Assembly: GCF_005048155.1 (NCBI RefSeq)
Contig: NZ_SUMB01000003.1
Coordinates: 806,001-870,000 of the forward strand
DNA length: 64,000 nucleotides
Direction of reading: 5' to 3'
Source of the DNA: Streptomyces piniterrae
Lineage (GTDB): Bacteria; Actinomycetota; Actinomycetes; Streptomycetales; Streptomycetaceae
Below the pieces are notes generated by a model. The model ran no database searches and was not told where the DNA came from. It saw nothing but the letters and a program-made list of their open reading frames with translations. How positions within the stretch are numbered: the first letter of the stretch is position 1; each line of letters begins with the position of its first letter. Of the stretch, positions 32,511 to 39,506 are shown piece after piece. A program made the position numbers and the translations under genes.

Positions 32511-33251
32511 TCAGGGTCCGGCGAAGAATTTCGCGGCGGGCGGGGAAGCGGGGGCGGAGGGAGCGGTGAGGGAGGAAGCGGGGGCGGAGGAGGACGGGGC
32601 AGGAGAAGCCGGGGCGGAGGCGGACGGGGCGGAGGAAGCCGGGGAAGGGGAACCGGTCGCGGCGGCCCCGCCCTCGCCCCGCTCCATCGTCCGCCGCCGG
32701 TGCCGCGCCACCCGCTCCCGGTTGCCGCACACCTCGCTGGAGCACCAACGGCGGCGCCGGCCGCGGGAGGTGTCCAGATAGACCCGCGAGCAGCTCTCGC
32801 CCTCGCACTGCCGCAGCTGCCCGCGCGCCTCCGCGTCGGTGAGCAGCGCGACGGCGTCCCGCGCCACCGCGGCCAGCAGCCCCGCACAGTCCGGCAGGCC
32901 GGTGAACTCGCAGGTCAGGGCGCCGTCCGTCGCCCGTACGGCCCGCACGGCGGGCGGGTCACCGGCCTCGGCGGTAGCGTTGAGCAGCGTCAGGTCGGCG
33001 TCGGCCGCCCGGCCCCGGAGTTCGTCGTGCACCACACGGCGCAACAGGCCGCGCAGCGCGCGGAAGCGGGTGACCCAGCCGCCGTCGACGCCGTCCAGCG
33101 GGGCGCCGTGCGGCACCACCCCCGCGCCGACCAGCCAGGCCGTCAGGTCCTCGGGTCGGGTGAGCCGTTCGGCGGGCGTGCCGTCGGTCGTGGCCACCAG
33201 ATCCAGGCAGATCCGCCCGCAGTCGAACCGCAGGTCGTGAGGCGCCGCCAT
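32511..33251 (-). CDS. ABATE/CGNR zinc-finger putative transcription regulator
   Basis: The 246-residue protein starts at ATG 33251 after a strong AAGGAGTGA site. The N-terminal ABATE-type domain (FDCGRICLDLVATTDGTPAERLTRPEDLTAWL) forms a stress-sensing alpha-beta unit. The CGNR zinc finger follows: QLRQCEGESCSRVYLDTSRGRRRRWCSSEVCGNRERVARHRRR, with C-x4-C...C-x4-C and the signature C-G-N-R. The last 55 residues are a low-complexity Ala/Ser/Pro tail (SPASSAPSASAPASPAPS). CGNR proteins are predicted DNA-binding regulators of unknown regulon. The gene is divergent from a methyltransferase across an operator-like inverted repeat, the likely target. Confidence 0.88.
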   Translation of the reverse strand: MAAPHDLRFDCGRICLDLVATTDGTPAERLTRPEDLTAWLVGAGVVPHGAPLDGVDGGWVTRFRALRGLLRRVVHDELRGRAADADLTLLNATAEAGDPPAVRAVRATDGALTCEFTGLPDCAGLLAAVARDAVALLTDAEARGQLRQCEGESCSRVYLDTSRGRRRRWCSSEVCGNRERVARHRRRTMERGEGGAAATGSPSPASSAPSASAPASPAPSSSAPASSLTAPSAPASPPAAKFFAGP

Positions 33252-33480
33252 GTGCCCGTCACTCCTTAGCGAACAAACGCGTGTGCCCCCAGAGTGCCCC
33301 GCGCATGAGCCGCCCGGAACCCTCCGTGGCCGGTACCCGCCGGAGAAAACCGAGGTAGACACCCGGAGTAGACGCAGCATGTATACAGTGCATGCATAGC
33401 CATGATCCGCGCCTCGTGCACAGTGCGCACGACCCCTGCCGTGCGCACTGTGCACAAGCCCTCCCAGCCGAAGGTCCGCC
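33252..33480. promoter_or_regulatory. Divergent CGNR / methyltransferase promoter region
   Basis: The 229-bp region contains ATGTATACAGTGCATGCATA (33379-33398), in which TATACA is a good -10 candidate, and then the perfect 16-bp inverted repeat at 33416-33455. Variants of the core ACAGTGC(A/G)(T/C)GCA occur three times. Confidence 0.6.
33416..33455. promoter_or_regulatory. Perfect 16-bp inverted repeat, probable operator or leader hairpin
   Basis: GTGCACAGTGCGCACG and CGTGCGCACTGTGCAC flank an 8-bp spacer. Each arm is itself nearly palindromic. A related half (TACAGTGCATGCA) lies 30 bp upstream. Confidence 0.75.
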
Positions 33481-34326
33481 ATGTCACGCACATCGCCGTC
33501 CCGAATATCGCCGTCCCGCATATCGCCGGCGCGCCTCTCGCCGTCGCGTCTCTCGCCCGTATCGCTGCTCAAGAACCGCGCCAGCCTCACCCACAAAATC
33601 GGCTACGCGGTCCGCAATCCGGCACGCATCACCCCGTACGTGAAGCGCACCGCACGGGACACCTGGCTGCGCCTCAAGCACCCGGACCATGTGGACTACT
33701 ACCGCGCGGTGATGGCCTCCGACACCGGCCGCAACCCGGAAGCCGCGGTCGGCAGCCGCAGCCATGAACGCTGGCTGGCGCTGGGCGAGATGCAGTTCGC
33801 CTACCTGACGGAGCACGGCCTCAAGCCCGGCCACCGGATGCTCGACATCGGCTGCGGTAACCTCCGGGCGGGCTGGCGCTTCATCGCCCACCTCGACAGC
33901 GGCAACTACTACGGCATCGACATTTCGCCAGATATCCTGATATCGGCGAAGCGGACCCTGACGACGTACGAACTCCAGGACAAGCTCCCGCACCTGACGA
34001 TCACTCAGGACCTCAAGCTGGACTTCCTCCCGGCCGGCCACTTCGACGTCGTCCACGCGCACAGCGTCTTCTCGCACTCGCCGATCCACGTCATCGAGGA
34101 ATGCCTCGCGCACGTCGGCCGAATCCTGGCGCCCGGCGGCTTCTTCGACTTCACCTTCGACCGCACCGAGGGCGCCGAACACCAGGTGCTGCGCGAGGAC
34201 TTCTACTACCGCACCGAGACCCTGCTGAACCTGGCCCGTAAGTACGGCCTGGAGGCCCGCTTCATGGACGACTGGGAAAAGCGCCCGCACGGCCAGTCCA
34301 AGATCCGCGTCAACAACCCGACCTGA
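33481..34326 (+). CDS. Class I SAM-dependent methyltransferase
   Basis: The 281-residue protein has a Methyltransf_25/11-type core: HGLKPGHRMLDIGCGNLRAGWRFI (motif I, SAM glycine loop), NYYGIDISPDILISAKRTL (acidic residue after strand 2), FDVVHAHSVFSHSPIHVIEECLAHVGRILAPGGFFDFTF (motifs II-III). The N-terminus is odd: SRTSPSRISPSRISPARLSPSRLSPVSLL, a 5-residue Ser-Pro-x-Arg-x repeat encoded by short DNA repeats (ATCGCCGTCCCG). It is basic and could bind nucleic acid, membrane or be trimmed; ATG 33481 has a GAAGG site. The substrate is unknown. WLRLKHPDHVDYYRAVMASD resembles sugar or lipid methyltransferases linked to glycan synthesis. Confidence 0.87.
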   Translation: MSRTSPSRISPSRISPARLSPSRLSPVSLLKNRASLTHKIGYAVRNPARITPYVKRTARDTWLRLKHPDHVDYYRAVMASDTGRNPEAAVGSRSHERWLALGEMQFAYLTEHGLKPGHRMLDIGCGNLRAGWRFIAHLDSGNYYGIDISPDILISAKRTLTTYELQDKLPHLTITQDLKLDFLPAGHFDVVHAHSVFSHSPIHVIEECLAHVGRILAPGGFFDFTFDRTEGAEHQVLREDFYYRTETLLNLARKYGLEARFMDDWEKRPHGQSKIRVNNPT

Positions 34327-34444
34327 GCCGCATCCCCTCCCACCGGCGCCCTACGTCCTCGCCCCCGGCGCCCTACGTCCTCCCCCGTTGGCTACGCCCT
34401 CACCCCCCGCGGTACGCGCCCCCCGGTGCGTACCCGCCCCCGCC

Positions 34445-35734
34445 TCACACCCCGCTGTACTTGTTCGTGTCCGCATGCGCGTCCAGCGACAGCCGGTATC
34501 CCCGCTTGACGACCGTCTGGATCAGCTTCGGCGCGCCCAGCGCCACCCGCAGCCGGGCCATCGCCGTCTCCACCGCATGCTCGTCCCGCCCCGCCCCCGG
34601 CAGCGCCCGCAGCAGGTCCGCGCGCGACACCACCCAGCCGGGCCGGCGGGCCAGCGCGCGCAGCAGCGCCATCCCGGCCGGCGGCACCGGCCGCAGCTCA
34701 CCGTCCACCACGACCGCATGCCCACGGATCTCCAGCCGCCGCCCGGCGACCGGCAACGACCGCACCCGGCCCGGGAGTTCCCGGCACAGCAGCTGCACCA
34801 GCGGCCCGAGCCGGAAGCGCTCCGGCTGGAGCGTCGGGACGTCGTACCCCTGGAGCGGCAGCGCCGTGACCGGCCCGACGCACACCGGCAGTACGTCCTG
34901 CCGCAGCGCCTCCAGCACCTCGTCCCGGATGCCGCGCTCCTCCGCGCGCCGCAGCCATGACGCGGCCGCCGGCGCGCTGGTGAAGGTCACCGCGTCCACC
35001 CCGCGGCTCAGCACCGCGTCGAGCAGCCGGTCCACCGGCCCTATGTCCTCCGGCGGCATCCACCGGTAGACGGGCACGCCGACGACCTCCGCGCCACCGG
35101 CACGCAGCGCCTCGACGAACCCGGGCAGCGGCTCCCCGTGCAGCTGTACGGCGACCCGGCGCCCGGACACGCCTTCCTCCAGCAGCCGGTCCAGTACCTC
35201 CGCCATCGACTCGGACGCCGGCGACCACTTCTCGGTCAGCCCGGCCGCCCGGATCGCACCGCGCACCTTCGGGCCGCGCGCCAGCAGCTCCACCCCGGAC
35301 AGCCGGGCCAGCAGCTCCTCGCCGAACCCCCACCCCTCGGCGGCCTCGATCCAGCCGCGGAACCCGATGGCGGTGGTCGCCACGACGACGTCCGGCGCGT
35401 CCTCGATCAGCGATCTGGTCACCTCAAGCAGCTCGGCATCGTCCGGGAGCGGCACGATGCGCAGCGCGGGCGCGTGCAGCACCTGGCCGCCGCGCCGCTC
35501 CAGCAGCGTGCCCAGCTCCTCGGCACGGCGGGCCGCGGTCACGCCGACGGTGAACCCGTCGAGCGGGCGCACGGCCGGCGCCGACGCGGGCGTGGGCGCG
35601 GCCGGCTGGGGCTGCTCCTCGTGCCCCTGCGACCCGTGGTCCTGCGCAGCGCGGCCCTGCCCCCCGTGGGCTTGCTCGCCGTGGCCTTGCGCGTCGTGGA
35701 TCGGCTCCCCGTGAATCTGCTGCTGATCGATCAT
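34445..35734 (-). CDS. nnaR: HemD-like plus OmpR-type winged-helix regulator of nitrate assimilation (NnaR)
   Basis: The 429-residue protein has a histidine- and glutamine-rich leader (residues 1-60). A uroporphyrinogen-III synthase-like domain (GFTVGVTAARRAEELGTLLERRGG...VVVATTAIGFRGWIEAAEGWG, VDAVTFTSAPAAASWLRRAEE) follows. It ends with an OmpR/PhoB winged helix of about 90 residues: RGHAVVVDGELRPVPPAGMALLRALARRPGWVVSRADLL...AVETAMARLRVALG...VVKRGYRLSL. This fusion is the architecture of NnaR, a GlnR-controlled co-activator of nitrate and nitrite genes in S. coelicolor. It lies directly downstream of narK, consistent with that role. The leader has possible metal- or tetrapyrrole-sensing character (HGEQAHGGQG). 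Separate promoter region with tandem repeats. Confidence 0.88.
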   Translation of the reverse strand: MIDQQQIHGEPIHDAQGHGEQAHGGQGRAAQDHGSQGHEEQPQPAAPTPASAPAVRPLDGFTVGVTAARRAEELGTLLERRGGQVLHAPALRIVPLPDDAELLEVTRSLIEDAPDVVVATTAIGFRGWIEAAEGWGFGEELLARLSGVELLARGPKVRGAIRAAGLTEKWSPASESMAEVLDRLLEEGVSGRRVAVQLHGEPLPGFVEALRAGGAEVVGVPVYRWMPPEDIGPVDRLLDAVLSRGVDAVTFTSAPAAASWLRRAEERGIRDEVLEALRQDVLPVCVGPVTALPLQGYDVPTLQPERFRLGPLVQLLCRELPGRVRSLPVAGRRLEIRGHAVVVDGELRPVPPAGMALLRALARRPGWVVSRADLLRALPGAGRDEHAVETAMARLRVALGAPKLIQTVVKRGYRLSLDAHADTNKYSGV

Positions 35735-35812
35735 GATCGTCCCGCTCCGCCCAGAGTGGTGTGGTGCATGGTGCTCCTCGTCCCGCCGCGGCTCTGGCGG
35801 TACGAGGCCCGG

Positions 35813-35905
35813 CCGGACTCTGGTGAGTCCGGACGAGGCACGACCGGGCTCCGATGAGTCCGGACGAGGTCCTGTCGGGCTCTGGTGAGTCCGGCAGGAC
35901 AGGCC
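35813..35905. repeat. Three tandem 31-bp units containing a short palindrome
   Basis: Units start at 35813, 35844 and 35875. The common core is CTC-x4-TGAGTCCGG. In unit 1 it is a perfect palindrome CCGGACTC-TGGT-GAGTCCGG; units 2 and 3 carry changes in the left arm. It lies 79-171 bp upstream of the nnaR start. Confidence 0.85.
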
Positions 35906-36002
35906 CTGAGAGGCCCGGACAGGACCTCGGCCCACTGTTCGCGCGCCTCGCTCACTGCCTGCTGCTCACTGCCTGCTCGCCGCCTCCTCCTCGACTTCCT
36001 AA

Positions 36003-36029
36003 TTACGGCAACAATTACGGAGAGTGATT
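36003..36029 (+). repeat. 27-bp dispersed repeat, copy 1
   Basis: It begins TTACGGCAACAATTACGGAG and ends AGTGATT; identical to the complement of 56310-56336. It contains TTACGG twice with a 12-bp period. Flanking bases on both sides also resemble each other between copies. Confidence 0.85.
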
Positions 36030-36120
36030 CATTCCCACGCTCTGTTGTCGAATCGAACCGTCGAGTCCAACCGTCCGGTCGCATGTCGAACCATCCGGTC
36101 GTATGAGGAGGACCGAGCCT

Positions 36121-36160
36121 GGGACCGAGCCTGTCAACAGCACATGACAGGCACGGTCCC
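36121..36160 (-). terminator. Hairpin downstream of narK
   Basis: GGGACCGAGCCTGTC / GACAGGCACGGTCCC, 15 bp with one mismatch and a 10-nt loop, 48 nt past the narK stop. Confidence 0.7.
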
Positions 36161-36207
36161 TCAACATTTCCCGACTGTTACGTAGGCTCGCTGCGCCGAG
36201 GCCCGCG

Positions 36208-37587
36208 TCACACCTCGGCGAACACCGGCCGCCGCGACTCCTCGCCCGCCCCGGCCGCATCCGCCTCGGCCGCGACCGGTGCGCGCCCCGCCCGCCGCAG
36301 GTATACGGCCCAGGTCACACCCACGCACAGGGCGTAGTAGGCCAGGAAGGAGACAAACGCCGGGGTCCCGGAACCCGTCGTCATGAACGACTGCCGGAAG
36401 GCGAGGTTGATGCCCAGGCCGCCGAGCGCACCGACCGCGCCGATCAGCCCCATGGACGCACCCGAGAGCCGGCGCCCGTAGGACGCGGCCTCTTCACCGG
36501 ACAGGCCCATGCGCTGCGCCTTGGCCTGGAAGATGCCGGGGATCATCTTGAACGTGGAGCCGTTGCCCAGACCGGTCAGCACGAACAGCGAGATGAAGCC
36601 GACCAGGAAGATCGGCAGCGACTTCTGCGCCGAGGCGTAGATCACGACGAGCGTGGCAGCGCCCATCGCCACGTAGTTCCACAGGGAGATCCGCGCCCCG
36701 CCGAAGCGGTCCGCGAGCTTGCCGCCGACCGGCCGGATCAGCGAGCCGAGCAGCGGCCCGATGAAGGTGAGCGACGCGGCCTGCAGCGGCGTCTGCGCGA
36801 ACTGGTTCTGCAGCACCAGCCCGAACGCGAAGCTGTAGCCGATGAAGGACCCGAAGGTGCCGATGTACAGCACCGCCATGATCCAGGTGTGCGCGTCACG
36901 GGCCGCGTCCTTGGCCGCGCCGGTGTCGTTCTTCACCGGCGCGAGGTTGTCCATGAACAGCGCACAGAGCACCGCCGAGACGACCGCCAGCGGGATGTAG
37001 ACCCCCAGCACGATGTGCGGCTGCGTGGCACCCGCCGTGCCGATGACCAGCAGTCCGACCAGCTGGATGACCGGTACGCCGATGTTGCCGCCACCGGCGT
37101 TCAGGCCCAGCGCCCACCCCTTCTTCCGCAGCGGGTAGAAGGCGTTGATGTTGGTCATCGAGGAGGCGAAGTTACCGCCGCCGACCCCGGCGAGCGCCGC
37201 GACCAGGATGAACGTGCTGTACGACGTGCCCGGCTCGATCACCACCCAGGCTGCGATGGTGGGCACCAGCAGCATCAGCGCGCTGATGATCGTCCAGTTA
37301 CGCCCGCCGAACTTCGCCACCGCGAAGGTGTACGGCACCCGCAGCACACCGCCGACCAGGGTCGGCACCGCGACCAGGAAGAACTTGTCGGCCGGGTCGA
37401 ACCCGTACTCCGGCCCCATGAACAGCACCATCACCGACCACAGGCTCCACACGGAGAACCCGATGTGCTCGGAAAGCACCGAGAAGATCAGATTCCGCCG
37501 CGCGATCTTCTCGCCTTTTTCCTGCCAGAACCCCTCGTCCTCCGGATCCCACTCCTGGATCCATCGGCCTCCCTCACGCCCGGACAT
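36208..37587 (-). CDS. narK: Nitrate/nitrite transporter, NNP family (major facilitator)
   Basis: The 459-residue protein has about 12 membrane helices. It carries both nitrate-signature stretches of the NNP family: ALAGVGGGNFASSMTNINAFYP (helix 5) and LFVLTGLGNGSTFKMIPGIFQ (helix 11). The conserved arginines expected to bind nitrate are in GGVLRVPYTFAVAKFGGRNW and GSLIRPVGGKLADRFGG. KKGWALGLNAGGGNIGVPVIQLVGL is also typical. It moves nitrate in and/or nitrite out. It is followed by nnaR, its proposed regulator. No nitrate reductase gene lies within the window. Confidence 0.95.
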   Translation of the reverse strand: MSGREGGRWIQEWDPEDEGFWQEKGEKIARRNLIFSVLSEHIGFSVWSLWSVMVLFMGPEYGFDPADKFFLVAVPTLVGGVLRVPYTFAVAKFGGRNWTIISALMLLVPTIAAWVVIEPGTSYSTFILVAALAGVGGGNFASSMTNINAFYPLRKKGWALGLNAGGGNIGVPVIQLVGLLVIGTAGATQPHIVLGVYIPLAVVSAVLCALFMDNLAPVKNDTGAAKDAARDAHTWIMAVLYIGTFGSFIGYSFAFGLVLQNQFAQTPLQAASLTFIGPLLGSLIRPVGGKLADRFGGARISLWNYVAMGAATLVVIYASAQKSLPIFLVGFISLFVLTGLGNGSTFKMIPGIFQAKAQRMGLSGEEAASYGRRLSGASMGLIGAVGALGGLGINLAFRQSFMTTGSGTPAFVSFLAYYALCVGVTWAVYLRRAGRAPVAAEADAAGAGEESRRPVFAEV

Positions 37588-37802
37588 CGCGCCTCCCGAT
37601 CAGCAGCCCCGGCTGCCCGTGCGGCAGCACCCTCGCTTCGAAGTTAGGGACGGCGCGTTTCCGGCCCGTGGCGGGAAGTGACCGCCGCGAAACCTTGCTC
37701 TCACGGGGCGGTGTGGTGTGCGGTGAGGGTGCGACCCGTACCCAGAGAGAGTACGAGTGCACGGACGGTCACGATGGCCGTCACAGGGGGAGTGGGTAGG
37801 GC

Positions 37803-38618
37803 ATGAAACCAATGAACAGGCAGTCCGCGAACACTGAAGTCCTCGGCGCGATCATGGCGCTGTTCCGCGTCAATGCCGGACTCACGCAAGGTGAACTGGG
37901 GAAACGCGCGGGCGCGTCCGAGCAGACGATCGGGTCGATCGAGCAGGGGCGGCGGCCGCTGCTGCCGCACCTGGCGGAGAAGATCGACGAGGTGCTACGT
38001 ACGGGTGGGGCGCTGGCGGTGGGAGTGGAGAGGCTGCCGAAGCGGGAGAAGTTTCCGGTTTGGGCCGAGGACTTTATGAACCGCGAGCAGGAGGCCATTT
38101 CGCTCTGCTGGTTCGAGAACGGCGTCATCCCCAGCCTGCTCCAGACCGAGGACTACGCGCGCGCCACGTTCCGTTGCAGCATTCCGCCCCTCAACGAAGA
38201 CGAGATCGAGCAGCGGGTCGCGGCCCGTCTGGAACGCCAGCAGATCCTGCACAAGCAGCGGCCGGTTAATGCCAGCTTCGTAATCTCCGAGGCGATGCTG
38301 CTCGCTCGCCTCGGCGGCGTCCGTGTCATGCGCGATCAGCTCCGACACCTTCGTGAATGCGCCGACCTCCCCGGTGTCTCGATCCAGGTCCTGCCGCTCA
38401 GCTGCGAGGCTCACGCAGGGCTCGCGGGACCATTCGTACTCCTGGAGACCCCGGACCATGAGCACCTCGCCTACACCGAGATCCACCGCAGCAGCGAGCT
38501 TCACGCCGACCCCGACTACGTCAGCATCCTCACTCAGAAGTATGGAATGCTGAGGATGCAGGCCCTCAACGCAGAGGAAACCAAGGGCCTGCTGGAGCGG
38601 CTGCTAGGAGAGCAATGA
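37803..38618 (+). CDS. XRE helix-turn-helix protein with DUF5753 domain
   Basis: The 271-residue protein is of the streptomycete XRE-DUF5753 (Scr1-like) family. HTH at about residues 15-75: IMALFRVNAGLTQGELGKRAGASEQTIGSIEQGRRPLLPHLAEKIDEV. The DUF5753 part follows (FPVWAEDFMNREQEAISLCWFENGVIPSLLQTEDYARATFR), with VMRDQLRHLRECADLPGVSIQVLPLSCEAHAGLAGPFVLLETPDHEHLAYTE towards the end. Such genes nearly always precede a DUF397 gene, as here with a 4-nt overlap (ATGA). They are considered developmental regulators or antitoxin-like partners; the binding site is unknown. Start ATG 37803 (MKPMNRQSANTEV) follows GGGGGAGTGGG. Confidence 0.93.
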   Translation: MKPMNRQSANTEVLGAIMALFRVNAGLTQGELGKRAGASEQTIGSIEQGRRPLLPHLAEKIDEVLRTGGALAVGVERLPKREKFPVWAEDFMNREQEAISLCWFENGVIPSLLQTEDYARATFRCSIPPLNEDEIEQRVAARLERQQILHKQRPVNASFVISEAMLLARLGGVRVMRDQLRHLRECADLPGVSIQVLPLSCEAHAGLAGPFVLLETPDHEHLAYTEIHRSSELHADPDYVSILTQKYGMLRMQALNAEETKGLLERLLGEQ

Positions 38619-38881
38619 CCAACCTGAAATGGTTCAAGTCCAGCTACAGCAGCGACGAAGGCGGCGCCTGCATCGAAGTCGCCTACGACTGGCGGAAGTC
38701 GAGCTACAGCAGCGGCGAAGGCGGCGCCTGCATCGAAGTCTCCGCCCACCCCACCACCGTCCATGTCCGTGACTCCAAGGACCCGGACGGGCCGCACCTG
38801 GACCTCTCCCCCGCCGCCTGGGCGGAGTTCACCGCGTTCGCGGCGGACGCAGCTGCCGCCGCAGCCGCAACGGGCGCGTAA
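38615..38881 (+). CDS. DUF397 protein with internally duplicated core
   Basis: The 88-residue protein overlaps the XRE gene by 4 nt. DUF397 proteins are usually about 60-70 residues with one W(x)KSSYS...GGxCVEVA motif, then VRDSKDPDGPxLxFSPxAW. Here the first motif is present twice: WFKSSYSSDEGGACIEVA and WRKSSYSSGEGGACIEVS, exactly 20 residues apart. The second half VHVRDSKDPDGPHLDLSPAAWAEFTAFAADA is single. An Ala-rich tail ends the protein. Functionally it is the partner of the XRE-DUF5753 protein, possibly a toxin-like or anti-repressor component; the mechanism is not known to me. Confidence 0.92.
   Translation: MTNLKWFKSSYSSDEGGACIEVAYDWRKSSYSSGEGGACIEVSAHPTTVHVRDSKDPDGPHLDLSPAAWAEFTAFAADAAAAAAATGA
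38631..38740 (+). repeat. 60-bp-period tandem duplication inside the DUF397 gene
   Basis: The segment 38635-38680 recurs at 38695-38740 with only two mismatches (AGCTACAGCAGCG(A/G)CGAAGG...GCATCGAAGTC). The low divergence indicates a recent in-frame duplication. Confidence 0.9.
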
Positions 38882-38887
38882 CCGGGG

Positions 38888-39424
38888 CTACTCGGCAACT
38901 TCCTTGGGCGGGCTCATCCAGACGACGTCCTCGCAGATGTTCATCTGGGCCCGCCTGCCCGCCTCGTCCCGAGCGGTTATCGGCCGTCCGTATCCCGTGT
39001 CGCGCGGCGCGCCGACCACCGCCGTGTCGTTGCTGACGAGGCAGCCCTCGGGCTGTGTGGCCCGGTCGGAGTCCTTGTAGCGCAGTGCGGTCGTCACCGT
39101 GCCGCCGCGCCGCAGGTCTATGGGCATGGTCTGGCCGCGCCCCTTGCCGTCGGACATGGGGCCCTTGCCGACGTGGACCGCGAAGACCGGGAAGCCGCGG
39201 AAGACACACGCTCCCGGGCCCTTGTTGATGCTGGACAGCCGCGCATCACGCTGTGCGCTGTGCGGCTTCTTCTTCAGCAGGGTGAGTTTCCAGCGCAGGT
39301 TCTTCGTCGTGCAGTCGGCGTGCAGGGCGGCCATGCGTGGTGAGCCGCAGCCGATGAGTCCCAGGCCTAGGGTGACGGTCAAAGTGAGCGCGGCCGTCGC
39401 CGCGAGTAGTGATCGTCGACGCAC
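38888..39424 (-). CDS. DUF4232-like lipoprotein
   Basis: The 178-residue protein starts at GTG 39424 (VRRRSLLAATAALTLTV), with AGGGGGAG as ribosome site. Lipobox LIGC places the lipidated cysteine at about residue 26. The mature domain is LHADCTTKNLRWKLTLLKKK...VFRGFPVFAVHVGKGP...IDLRRGGTVTTALRYKDSD. It resembles the immunoglobulin-like DUF4232 secreted domain common in actinobacteria: C at start, G(x)CxFxGFP, later single cysteines in QPEGCLV and NICEDVVW. It probably stays on the outer face of the membrane. Function unknown. Convergent with the DUF397 gene, 6 nt apart. Confidence 0.85.
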   Translation of the reverse strand: MRRRSLLAATAALTLTVTLGLGLIGCGSPRMAALHADCTTKNLRWKLTLLKKKPHSAQRDARLSSINKGPGACVFRGFPVFAVHVGKGPMSDGKGRGQTMPIDLRRGGTVTTALRYKDSDRATQPEGCLVSNDTAVVGAPRDTGYGRPITARDEAGRRAQMNICEDVVWMSPPKEVAE

Positions 39425-39506
39425 GACTCCCCCTGTTCGTTCCGCGTAAGATTCCCTGCCGTTAAGGAAGGGTTTCGCGGGCTCGGGGTTGCCTGAGGGC
39501 CCGAAA

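Larger units (their letters stand above)
35735..36207. promoter_or_regulatory. narK-nnaR intergenic region with three structured elements
   Basis: 473 bp. From nnaR outwards: a 31-bp triple repeat (35813-35905), pyrimidine-rich sequence, the 27-bp repeat copy 1 (36003-36029), TTGTCGAATCGAACCGTCGA repeats, and the narK terminator (36121-36160). All lie upstream of nnaR on the minus strand and so are in its control region. Confidence 0.7.

Noticed and set aside
35813..35905. CRISPR array
   Set aside because: Three contiguous 31-bp units with no unique spacers and no cas genes in the window.
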